A stretch of DNA of 64,000 nucleotides from Rostratula benghalensis (Eukaryota; Chordata; Aves; Charadriiformes; Rostratulidae): positions 1,129,126-1,193,125 of the forward strand of contig VXAI01000018.1 of assembly GCA_013399305.1 (NCBI GenBank). The letters are read 5' to 3'. A program made the translations under genes and the position numbers. The notes beneath the pieces are model-generated. The model searched no databases and was not told the DNA's origin. It was given only the letters and a program-made list of their open reading frames with translations. Position 1 is the first letter of the stretch, and every line of letters starts with the position of its first letter. Positions 49,161 through 60,700 of the stretch are shown here, piece by piece.

Positions 49161-51018
49161 TTTAAAGAGTTTAGAGGTGCAGAAATGGATGTGGCTCTGC
49201 TGTTTGTGGTCTTGTGGTGCCCCGTTTCTTTATTTCACTGAAGTGGGATGTGGAGATATTTCTTTTAAATCCTCAGCATGGACAGGAGTGGATCTGAGGA
49301 CAGTTCACTTGCTGTCTAAAATCCCCTTGTTAGGGATGATACAGATCTTGGAGGTGGATATGAGATAGTGATTATTCTCAGCACCAGTCTTTGCAGAATT
49401 TCTTAAAAAAGAAAAAAAAAAAGTGGTTTTAATTATTATAAGTAGGAAAAATATTTGCATTATTAAAAACATGTGCATCCAGCCGAGATTGCTCTTATCA
49501 AGTGAAACGTTAATTGCTTTTGACTGAAGCAGCAGCAAGTTTACTCAAATATGCCTTTCATGTTGGTGATAGTGCTAATTAAGCCCTTTATTTTATTTAG
49601 ACAATTATGTCTAAACAATTGTGGAGTTACCATAGCTCTAATTGAACTCTTATTTTCTTACCTCCTTAAAAATTATACGTGGCTTTAAAGAGAGAGAGAT
49701 GTGGGGCTGGGTTTATGTCCTGGAGGATTTTAAACCTCAGAATCTAACACAAATTGATCAGCTTCCAATTCCTGTTTCTGTCTGTAAAGTTTACAGGGAG
49801 GATAGAGGGTTTTGTCTTATTTTTTATTACCTTTTTTGTTTATATTTTTTAGTGGATTCTGCTTTCCACGACCCTGTATGGATGTGCTGGGTTGGGTGCG
49901 TGGGCTGCTCCCCTCATAAGAGCAGGAGATGAGACCTCGCGTAGGAAGGGGCAGGAATATCCATTGCCTTGCTGCGTGGATAAACTGTGAGCTCCTTCTT
50001 CTGCACCCTCATCCCTGCATGCTCCCATTTCTCCCAGCTGTTCCTCTTCTTCCATCAGTACAAATGAGCAGGGATGCCACTGAATTCACCGGAGCTGTGG
50101 GAGAATGGCTTGCTGCAGCCCTTCACTTACCAGTTGGGTTTCTATTTTTAGGGGTGTTGGAAGGAAAATAGGATCCTTTCTCCTCCTATCACCAGGCACC
50201 CGTTTCCCCATCTTCTCCTTGTCCCTGTGCCTGGCACCCGGAGCTCAGTTGCTGCTCTTTGACACTTTAACTCTTGCACCCTCGACTTGCTGTATTGGCT
50301 TGCTTTGCCATGCTATTTTCCTTGCCTTTTTAAACTATATCTGTGTAAAGCTAAGAAAAAAACCTTTCAACTAGTAAAATGTATATTTCCCCATATTATT
50401 TTTATATATAAATTCCTCTTGTTTTCCATGTAATTAATCATACATTTTTTCCCTCTTCTGTTGGCTTGCTCTGAATTTACAGGTGTGTGTTATTTCTCTC
50501 TCTTTCCTCATTCTCTTTTTATTTTTCACACCAGCTGCCCTGTTTTCTTGCTGTGTGGTTTTTCCCTGTCCTGCAGCTGCTTTGCCCCCATTTTCTCAGC
50601 GAGATCTCCAGGTCTTTTCCCAAGTGGATGGGAGTGAAGGGCTTTGCTTGAGCTGCCTCTTACCAGCCTCCTGAGCAGGATCTGTCCTGGCTGCTTTAGC
50701 TCTCCCGGACCATGCCTGTGCTGCTGCTCTTCATCACTGCTTTGCCTTGAAAAACTGCTGTGAGAGGAGAGCGTGGAGCAAGAGGGGCAATATTTTCCAA
50801 CTACTGTATCAGTTTAGTAACGGGGATCAAGAGTTGTTTTAACTACATTTCCTAAACATATTCCAGGTGTGAAATCCCTAACTTGCCTTTCCTCCTTTCT
50901 CTCTCTTTCCTTCCTCTCCTCGGGCACTGCGGTGTGGGTTTCTTTCTTGGCTGCAGCTTAAAGCTACAGCAAACGCTCCACCGTGCCTGGCTCGGTGGCT
51001 TGGCGGCAGGAGCAGACC
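49161..51018 (+). other. LMF1 downstream intron, AT-rich unique sequence
   Basis: No gene recognised. An A tract lies near 49406-49423 and AT-rich sequence at 50395-50415. Confidence 0.45.
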
Positions 51019-51527
51019 CTAGGTGGTCCCACAGCTTTGCTGGTGAGGGTTTTGGATCTGCAGCGGGAGGAGCAGAGGAGGGCAACGAAGCTGGTGAAGG
51101 GCCTGGAGAATAAGTCTTACAAAGAGCGGTTGAAGGAGCTGGGACTGTTTAGTTGGAGGAAGAGGAGGCTGAGGGGAGACCCCATCACTCTCTACAGCCA
51201 CTTGAAAGGACATTGTGGAGAGGTTGGTGCTGGTCTCATCTCACAGGTAATTAGCAATAGAACAAGAGGGAAGGGAATGGCTTCAAGATGCAACAGGGTA
51301 GGTTTAGACTGGACATTAGGAAAGAATTCTTCCCAGAAAGAGTGGTCAGACCCTGGAATAGGCTGCCCAGGGAGGTGGTTGAGTCCCCATCCCTGAACGT
51401 GTTTTAAGAGTAGTTTAGGTGTGGTGTTAGGGGATCTGGTGTAGAGAACTTTGTAGAGTGGAGTTGATGGTTGGACTCAATAATCCAATCCCAACGGTAT
51501 TTTCCAACCTGAATGATTCTATGATAT
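51019..51527 (+). mobile_element. CR1 non-LTR retrotransposon, 509-base sense copy
   Basis: Sense-oriented CR1 copy covering the end of ORF2 and the whole 3' untranslated region. The 3' end shows GGTTGGACTCAATAATCC, TTTTCCAACCTGAATG and ATTCTATGAT. Its subfamily has the GTTGGACTCGATGATCC-type core and differs from that of 35611-36427. The 5' boundary is approximate, because similarity is weak before TGGTGAGGGTTTTGG. Confidence 0.94.
51049..51405 (+). pseudogene. CR1 ORF2 C-terminal remnant (sense copy)
   Basis: The ORF2 tail is readable as [17 protein letters not shown], then [16 protein letters not shown] and a segment up to [10 protein letters not shown] frameshift near 51290 is needed to continue into the conserved [11 protein letters not shown] and [13 protein letters not shown] segment, which ends at TAA where CR1 ORF2 normally stops a little later. 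There is no catalytic core. It is a decayed retrotransposon fragment without function of its own. Confidence 0.88.
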
Positions 51528-52506
51528 TATTTCTTGAGATTTCTTGTGCAAGGAAGAGCCCTGGCTTGGGGGTCAGATGTGGTTGTGCCCAGCACTGTTC
51601 AGGTAGAATACGAAGGGTTGGCAGAGTAAATGATGAGCAGGTGGTCAAATGGAGACAGGCAGACAGGCAAAATGAAGAATATACTCATCAGTCGGGTGGG
51701 CAGCAGTCTTTGTGTGGTGTGTTAATACTGCCTGAATGTTTTAGCACAAGACAAAAGACCACACTTACAAGGGAGGCACCAGAACCTAGTGTCAGATCCT
51801 TGATTTCTAGGAGGCTGGGGCAGGAGCATGCTCCCTCGGCTCAGTGCTGCTTCTGGGGAGCAGACAGAGGAGTGTAGACCTTTCTGGCTGTGAATCCATC
51901 TCCCTTACACCTTGGTTATCCCATGTTTTGGAAGAGTAATTAATTCTTTCAGTCAGTGGGGTGTTTCCCAGTTTTGTTGTCAAACACACAGCTGAAGGCC
52001 AAGGGAACGTGATTGTTCTCTTGCTTGAAAACTTGGATTTTTTTGCATCATTAGGAGAGAGCACGGATGCTTCTGAACTGTTCAAGTTGCTTTAACTATT
52101 TTTCCATGTGAAACAAATGAGCATGGCCCAGAAGTCCTGGGAAATCAATATCTCTTAGGGTTCCTGACCTCTGCCTCTTGCTGTACTTGGGCACCTCCCT
52201 CCCAAGCTAGCAGAATCCTCCGAGGGTGCTGGGTGTTTCAAACCAGGAGCTGGTTCCTTTTTGTCTTTAAGATGATGGTCTTCTCCGCCCATGTGTGTTT
52301 GGGGCCAGTCTCAGCAGCGTGTGTGTGCATCCGTGCTGGAGACATCTGTCCTCCCAGGAGATTCCTCTCCCTGCTCAGAGCGTGGGTGGGTTTTGCAGGA
52401 CGGTGTCTGTCACCCGGCAGGGGACTGAGGGGACATTCTGCTCCTGGACACGGTGCTCTGCCTGCTCTTCCCCCCAAACCCTCTGCTCTTCCACTGAGCT
52501 CCTGGG

Positions 52507-52526
52507 CACACACACACACACACACA
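52507..52526 (+). repeat. (CA)10 dinucleotide microsatellite
   Basis: Ten perfect CA units followed by an AATA-rich stretch. Confidence 0.95.
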
Positions 52527-55328
52527 AATAAATATAAATAACATTTTGTCAACAGCGTGGGGTTGGAGGGAAGTTTTGAGCTGTGCAAACTTGTTTGTAA
52601 GGAAAAGCAGCTGAAGACCTCCCTTGCCTTTTCCACCTTGTTTGTGCCTGTGAGGCTAGTTATTTAATTAAAAATACACATGCCCCTGGGGCTTATGTCT
52701 GTTTTCAGCACCAAGACGTGTATTTTAGGGCTTCTCTGGTCTGCGCCTTTAGAAATATGGGGTGCTCTGGCCCTTTCCCATGTTGCCTTTGCGTCTGTCC
52801 CCCAGGGTCTCCTCTGTGGTTACTGAAGGGTTTGGTGGTGCTGAGGGGCTGGTGGTGCCAGCAGTGGGCACGGTGGGAACCAAGGACCTCCCAAGCTGTG
52901 GAAGCTGCACACTCCTGGGACTGTCGTCGTCATCCGAGGTGTGGGTCCCCTGGGGCTGCAGACAGCTGACCCCCTTGTCCTTATGTTCCTTGCCTGGAAA
53001 CCAAGCAAATAACATTATTACCAGGTTTGTGCTAACTAGTAGCACAGGTTAATCCAAATTTAGTTGGTGTTCCCCAGTTTGAACAGGAAGGTAATTAATG
53101 TTAGTGCTGTCTGGGATGGGGCAGAGGGATGTGCTCGTCTGCACCAAGCAGAGGGGGATGAAGAAAATAACTCCTTCCCTTGCTCTTTCTGCCCTGTTTG
53201 TGCTCTTCTGTCCCAGAAAGCCACCAGGGAATTGGAGATCACAGAGCATTTGCTGGGGGTCCCATCCCGCATCTCCCCCTGCTCGCTGGGGCGCTGAGGC
53301 CCCAGGCGCTGGCAGGTGTCTGTCCCGGTGGGGTTACTGCTGTGATCAAAGGGTATTTACTGTCCTGGGGACAAGGAAAGGCTGTGTTATGTCAGGTGCG
53401 AGCAGAGGCTAACAGGGGATTGTATCCTTGTGTCTTGATTCCCATTTTCCGGAGCTGTTTAGAAAGTGTCACGGGCAGAGGGGTTCCCAGTGCCAGACCA
53501 GGCAGGTAGAGCACAGATTTATCCGAGCCAGGTTTGTTATTGCTCTCCCTAAAACTGGGCAACAAAGCTGAGTTTCCTTGTTTGTGTTTGCTGGGACTGT
53601 CAGGGGGATGATGGATTTGGCTGGAAAGGGTAAATAATCTGCCAGGCTGAAGCATAACCCAAGCAACCCTGAGAATATCCAGGTGCTATCTTTGAAGGCC
53701 TTTCATTTCTTACGTTTGATTTGACGGATTTTGGTGATTGCTCAATATTTTCACTCTGCTTTGGACCCACACTGTTTATTTCTGTTAGAAGGTACTTGAA
53801 ACATCCCAAATTTGTTCTTCCTAAACAGTTGCTTCAGTTTGTAGAAGCTTTAAGGCAGTAGATGCCTCTGACTTGGCTTGCAATGCAAATAAATAAATAA
53901 TCTGTTTCCAGGATTTCCAATTTAGTTCTGTTTATTTTCTTTTAATACACACACGGACACACAAAGCTGGAGCTACAGGGCACAGTGATGTGTTGGGTTA
54001 ATTCCATCCTTGTTTGTTTAAAAGTGATGCACTGCCGTGTCCCGGAGACAGGGCACGTTGGAGAGATGCAGCCAGTGCTGCTTAAAACATGCTGAATTAA
54101 ATCCCTGCGCTGCCAGAGGAGAGGTGGGCATTGCTGTGGCTTCTGGAGGAAGGAGAAGTGTGGACACCTCTTGGGTAAGAGGAGGCCATGGGGTTGATGG
54201 GTTGCTACATGAAGCCCCAGTTACAATAAGTTTGTGAGATCCCTTTCCCTTCTCTCCGGGGTGATGCTCACCACCCAGGTAGATTCTCCACATGGTTCCT
54301 TGTCCTCTGCCTGCAGTACGATGCTGCACACTTGAAAGATCATCTGAAACATCTCACAGGCCTGCAAACTTGGCTTCACTCTGCTGTGCAGAGGTAGCAA
54401 AACAGGCTCCTCCTAATACACACACTCACCTGTGTCTTCCCACCCCTCTTGGTTTGGCAGCAAATGTGCAATACAATATTGTCTGCCTTTCTCCAGCCGT
54501 CCCGTAGTGGCAGGAGCCCTGGATGGGCGCAGTGATGCTGTTACAAGAGACACTTTTGGTGCTGTGGTAGGATTGACTCAGGGTATTAATTGCAGTTGGC
54601 TCTGCTGTGGGAAGCAGCAGGGTCCAGCGTGGCTCTGCTGCTCTAGCAAGGTCCCTGTGGGTGAGACAGCAGTGACATCTGCAGCACCAGGCTCCTTCCC
54701 AGGGCTTCTGCCACCAGCGTGTCCCAGGAGCAGCAATATCCAGGAGGTCTCCAGACCCTGACTCTCAGCCCCCACTTGTGGATGAGACTCTTTTAGGTAC
54801 TCTTCTGCCTTTTGGATGTGTCCCTCTGAGAGAAGCAGCAGTCTTTGGGGCTGGAGCTACAGGGAGCTGCTACCTTAATTAAGGCTAATTAAGAGTGTAA
54901 GCTTTTTGGGGCAGGACCCTGTGGGCACTATAGTAAAACAAATACGCAAAGCGATAATGCGGTAGCCATGTAACACAGCTTTTACTCAAGAAATGAAATC
55001 TATTGTTTAATTGTAGCATTGCCAAGCTGAAAAGAAGCATGGGGAACACCACCAACCCCCCTGCCCCGCTAATGCTGTTGCTTTGAAATGCTTACAGCTG
55101 CTATCGCATAAAACCCATGAAAGGATTATTTTCGGAAACTTTGTTGGCACGACCATAAGGTCATTCTTTATTGTCAGGCAAAGTCATGCTATTTTGGGGC
55201 AAAGTGTGTTGAATTTGCTCAGTGTTTGGGGCTGGCTTCCCGTGTCCTGAGACTGGTGGAGCTGGGGGAACGAGGGGCAGCCCTGGGACCAGTAAGCAGC
55301 AGGGGATGCTCTGTGGGATGCAGGAGAA

Positions 55329-55339
55329 GGGGGGGGGGG
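55329..55339 (+). repeat. G11 homopolymer
   Basis: An uninterrupted run of eleven G, liable to length errors in assembly. Confidence 0.85.
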
Positions 55340-56852
55340 TTGCAGAGGCAGCTCTTGGGGTTTATTAGAGCAAGGGCTGCTTGGAACAGGGCTGGAATTC
55401 AGGCAGTCATGGAGCACGCAGAAGTTCTTCATCCTGATTTAGGGCACAAGGTAATGTGTTGCTTGTAGTTGGTGGTAATTTATGGTTGAGGTTTCCTTCC
55501 AGGAGCATCTTACCAAGGTCTCCTTGGGGTGCGGTGTGTGATCAGAGATGTCCGGTGGCAGGACAGGTAATGTCAGGAGGGAAACCACTTACAATAACAT
55601 TTATAAGCATAATAAACCAAGGGTGCAATGAAAGCTGTGAAATGTTCTCAGAGCAGAAGGGCTCCTGGTGCCAGATGCCGATTTTGCTCGGAATGACCCG
55701 AAATGTGGATCCCTCGGTGGGACGGTGCCTGCAGGGTGTGACAGAGCAGCCGGGGTGCAGGCAGGGCTCTGTCCCCCTTAGCGAGGTGTCTGCTGCCAGG
55801 GCACGGCTCTTAAAGCCCTAACGAGGGCTGGAGAAGGGAGCTCCCCATTTTTTTTTGTTTTATTTCACTGCTCCCAAACAACCAACCAACCTAATATCTG
55901 CCCAGTGCCTGCAGCCATTTGGAAGCAGATTAAAAGTTTTCATCGGCTCTTCTTAATAGAGCCAGATAAACCAGGCTAATAGTCATGTGTTGAGTTATTG
56001 AAGGGAAGTTCAGGTAATATGCAATCACCTTTAACCTTCAGCTTCCTAAGACCTCCTGCTTAGTGATTGTTTGTCTGTGGTGTAAACCATAGTCCAGTTC
56101 ATAAATTATTATGTAGTTCCACTAACCTTAATGCAGTACAGGTTTCGCGGTGTTTCATTTTGTAGTGTAAGCTAATTCTGGCTGTGCACACAATAAAGCT
56201 CCAGCCTTGCTAGAATTAACCCTTTCCCTGACAACTAGGAGTTGGCCAGTAAGTGAATTATCACACCTTGTGCACTGGTCTCTATTTTTTGTTCATGGGT
56301 GTGATCCACCTGTAATTCACTCTCTTTCGCAAGTTTCCAAATCTGAAAAGTTCCTTGAGTAAAGCATAGCAGGATATTTTTTTTCTTTTTTATATAAAGG
56401 ATTTAAAAAATAAATCTAAAATGTCATTTTTAGAATTCAAAGTTAATACCACTATGATGATTTCAGTGGAAAATTTATGGTTAACAATTTTACACCCAGG
56501 ATAGTGGAAAAATGTATTTTGCTATAATGTCACCTATGATAATTGTCTGATATTTTTAAATGGAGTACGAGCCAGTAGATCCCGTGAATTGTGTGCTGTC
56601 ATCTCCACCGACTGTAGCAAGGAACTAGTCCCCGAGGATGTTCAGAGGTTGGGGTATCTCTGTTTGAGTCTGCCTCGTCACTGGATGTGTCAGGAGGTGC
56701 AGCTGATCCTCCCCAGGGAAAAAAGAATATCAGAAACCCACCAGACACCATCCACACAGAGCTGTACCCTTCCTTCGTTTGCATAATTTCACTCTAAATG
56801 AATGTTATGCCATGGGATGCAATTGCAATCTTGAACTTGTTTCTCAATGTTT

Positions 56853-56876
56853 GGGGTGGGGGGAGGGGAGGGGAGC
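56853..56876 (+). repeat. G-quadruplex-type motif
   Basis: Four G runs of four to six separated by single bases (G4-T-G6-A-G4-A-G4). This fits the strict G-quadruplex pattern on the + strand, which is the LMF1 sense strand. Confidence 0.8.
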
Positions 56877-57130
56877 GGTGGTGCGTGGCTGCTTTTTATC
56901 CTAGTAGGGTTTGGCATTTTTGCTACATTTTGCTGTAGTTTAGTTAATTCAGAATTGCTGCTGCAGAGATCTCTCTCACCTAATGTGCTATTTAGTGCTG
57001 TCAAAGCAGGGAGCGAGGAGCAGGGCTGGCTGCCCTCTGGGCTGAGCAGGGGCGATGCTGCCCTCTGCGGGAACACCGACCCCCCAGCCCCAAGGGCTCC
57101 CCGAACCCCTCTCCTCCTCCCTCTCACCAG

Positions 57131-57150
57131 CCTCTCCTCTCCTCTCCTCC
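57131..57150 (+). repeat. (CTCCT)n pyrimidine repeat
   Basis: Four CTCCT-type pentamers inside a longer C+T-rich stretch (about 57100-57172). The mirror-like symmetry could allow triplex DNA. Confidence 0.8.
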
Positions 57151-57620
57151 TGCTTTTCCTCCTCTGCCTGCACTCAGAGAGCCTCACCGCATACATCACT
57201 GCCATGTGTTGTAACCAAGCCGTGGAACGACCTCATGGTTAGTCCTAACTGCAGCGTATTTTTCTCACTGTGAAGATCCAAAAATCTAAGCATTAAACCA
57301 GCATTCATCACCGGTCCCTACCTGTTTTTGCAGGTTTGGTGCCCCAGCACTCTTTCCCCCCCCATTTTCCCTGACATTGCATGCCAGGTTGCAGGCTGTA
57401 TTGCAGTGTGGTTTCTCAGGGTGCTGGTACACGTGGGTGGGTGGGTGTCTCGGTGGGTTGCTCACTCCCACCATAGTGGGACAAGGGCTCCCACGGGAGT
57501 GGGAAGCAGAAGATGTCCCATATATAAGAGTGTTTTCATTGAGGTAGAGCAGTCTTGGCTTTTTCCTACAGAATAAGCTAGTATTTCTTCCATAATAAGC
57601 TAATAGATTCGTATTGCTTT

Positions 57621-57638
57621 AATAATAATAATAATAAT
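57621..57638 (+). repeat. (AAT)6 trinucleotide microsatellite
   Basis: Six perfect AAT units. Confidence 0.95.
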
Positions 57639-57678
57639 GCATTAATATAATGTACGTAGAGTTTAGTTGTTTGGTTTC

Positions 57679-57711
57679 TTCTTATGAACATCTATGGAAT
57701 GTTCATAAGAA
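57679..57711. repeat. Perfect 13-bp hairpin
   Basis: The arms TTCTTATGAACAT and ATGTTCATAAGAA are perfect reverse complements around a seven-base loop (CTATGGA). It is too short for a typical microRNA precursor. It may be a chance fold or the core of a decayed inverted-repeat element. Confidence 0.85.
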
Positions 57712-60700
57712 CACAGAGCAACATGAAGTCATTGGGTAAGCACCAGATGCAGCATATTCATACACTTTTCTTTAATCACAGTTATTCTGAATTTCTTTCA
57801 ATGGTTCCTCCTCCTATTCAGCAGTTGTTTTCTGGTTTAAGTGGCAGTTATCCCACCCTACTCTGTGCTGAGGGGTGGCTGATATGCAGCGTACCTGAAG
57901 GACTAAAAAAGGTGGAAAACCTTTTGAAATGGAGAGCAAAATCCTGGTGGTTGTGGGAACTCTTGAGTCACTGCAGCAGGAGGTGCACAGGCATTTTGGG
58001 GCTGTTTATGCCCAGGCTGCTCAGCACATTTTTTCTATTTGGACTTTGACATCATAATTTTTTTAATGGAGAAGCCATAATAGATGAAATTCAGACCTTG
58101 CTGTTGGACAAAGCCAACCTTATGGAGGAGCTGCTGTTTTCTGCAAGCGGTTGCCTTTTGCCTTCCTCTCCAGCAGTCCTATACACCGGTGTTCTCAACT
58201 TTTCTTGTTTTTGGAAAAAGTTATTGCTTCATTAGCTCTGCAGGACCTGGATCGCATCCATGAGGTGGAAGAGTTGCACCAGAGGAACTGGACTGCCATT
58301 GAGGCCCACCTCGTCTCTGATCTCTGTCCAGCTGGCTTTGGGAAACCCTCTATTTTCTTGGTCCTCAGTTCCTCCTAGAGCTGGATCCGGTCCCCTGTCC
58401 CACTCAGCCACGTTGGCTCACCTGTGAATCCCTTTCTGACCCCCTGCCATCCAGGTTACCTCCTGCTCCCCGTGGCTTGGGCCAGACCACCTCCTGCGCT
58501 TCCCATTGCTCTCAGCCCACTCCCACCCTGCTCACGGTGCCCTTCTTGTATTATCCCACTCAACCGTGTCGCACAGACCTTGCTCAGACCAAACAGGAGT
58601 CTTTTACAGCCCCTTCATCCCCCTGCAGCCAGACTTAAAATAAAGCAGTGCTTCTTAGGAGACCCACCCTATCTGCCTGCTCTTCCTGGTGGGCCAGAGC
58701 TCTTCCAGCTAGGTTCCCTGCCCTGTCAGATCCTTCTTCTCTTCTTCTTGTGTGGGTGTCCATCACTCTTCTTCCCTAGTCCAGCCAGAATGGTCTCCAG
58801 AGGTCCTTAGTCTGTGGAGGTCCTTGAAGACTGTGGTTCATGTTATCATTATGTCCTCTGCAAGACAGTTCTCAAACTTGCAGAGCCACAACAGCCACAG
58901 TTCCTCTTCTCCCAGCACCCAGCATGGCACTAATGAGGGGAACTGTCCTAATCTCTCCTTTCTCAAGCAGGGCACCCAGCTGCTGCTGGCAAAACATTCA
59001 GGACAAGCTCACAGGAAGATTTGGCTATACTTTCTTCTGGGTTTTTGTCACCTCATTGCGAACACTGTGTGATCCAGAGTATCTCTGGACAGCTTCTTCC
59101 CTTTGAATGGTGGCTAATAACCAGCTTGCTGGTTGAAAGCAGGAATGAGCCTGCACTGGTACTTTTATTCCTGTTCAAGTATCTGCCCTCATGCTGCCAT
59201 GTGCACAACTTAATCAGGATATCCCCTTTCCAAAGGCTCAGCCCCCAGAGTAGATTCCCTCATACAGTGGTTTGCAGGTTCTGCTGACTCTACTGGGAGC
59301 TTTGGAGCCCCTTTCCTTTCTGACATTGAGCAACATGATTGTTGTCATCTTCCACTGACTCTTGGCAATAGAATATGAGACTCTTTTGGGTTGAGTCTGG
59401 TCTACTGCAAAACTGGAGTTAGAAGACATTTGAGATACCTCCAGGCAGCCGAGCCTACAGCCAAGTATTTCTGTTGTTGACTCGTGTATTTCATTATCTG
59501 CCATCCCAAAATTGTCTTTTCTGCTCCAGGCATGGCACATTGGCAAACAAAGCAGCAAATAGCTGTGACTGTCCGGAGGCAAATATGAAATTGTTGATTC
59601 AGAAAGTGCCAAGAAATGCAGGACGTTTCTCAACTCCATCCCACCTCTGGAGCCTTTTCCATTTGGTTCTATGGATGGGCTGTTTATCGGGGGAGCAAGT
59701 TTATTTTGAAATACTCAGTTTTGAGGGAGAAATGCCATTACCAGCAAGTTGGTCCATGGTGAGGAGTTTCCAGCAGCACACCAACCCAGAAGACATGGCC
59801 ACAGGGTTGTATTATCTTGTGTGAGTTGTACTGATGCAGTTGTAGAAGGTGGCCCCTTCTATTCTGCATCGCCACTCACATCTCCCTATATCCACTGCTT
59901 CAATTATTTTATTTATTTTATTTATTTATTTAGGAACATTGACCCATTGAGGGAAGCAGTGGCCACCAAAGGCACATACCTGTGCAAGGCTCCCGCTCTC
60001 CTTGCTGCAAGCTGACACCTATTGGCACAAAGGCATCCCTAATAATCTAAGAATCCTCTTTAAATGTAACCAGAATAAAAACAAAAGCATAATTTTCGCA
60101 TTCAGGTTTGTTGCTTTGTTACCAATCTGGGGAACTTGGCAAAAGAGTCCTTCAAGAGCAAATTTGCCCAGCTCCTTCCCTTTCCTGGGCTTGTTTATTT
60201 GCATGTATTAATTCATCTAAGTCTTAAAATAGTTTGGAAAGTCAGTTGCTCTTTGCTTTTCCCCTCAAAGCTTATGAGAGGAGGACAGTGAATTTTTAAT
60301 GAGGTTCTTTCAAAAGTGTTTGCTGGCTGTGGAAACTGAAATGCTGAAAACAAATTCATACAAATCTGAATTTTATAACCAGGCTGCCCTTGAGTTCCCT
60401 TTGCTGTGACTTAAATTCCATTCTCCTGAATCTCCGCAAATCTCTTTGGTAGTCAGTTTCCTAGGTTGCTGAAAACCTGCTTTTACTCAAGTAAGGAAGA
60501 AGGATGGTTATTACATCTACCATGTGAGTGATCTGCCAGTGGTTTGCTGGGGTCTCTGTCCTCATGGGGAAGGATGAGAAATTTATCCATGTTCAAAGCT
60601 TTTGACCTCCCCTGTCTAAATGTGGTGGTATTTGCCTTTTCGTCCTGTGAAATGGGTTTTTCTTTCTGCCTCCCTGTTGTGCTGTCTTAGGGACCAGCTG

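Larger units (their letters stand above)
51528..56852 (+). other. LMF1 downstream intron, unique sequence
   Basis: No gene recognised. It holds a CA microsatellite (52507-52526) and a G11 run (55329-55339). The block at about 55895-56260 is AT-rich and repeat-poor in the style of conserved non-coding DNA. Confidence 0.45.

Noticed and set aside
58424..58810. 128-codon proline- and leucine-rich open frame
   Set aside because: Its composition follows directly from the local C+T bias.
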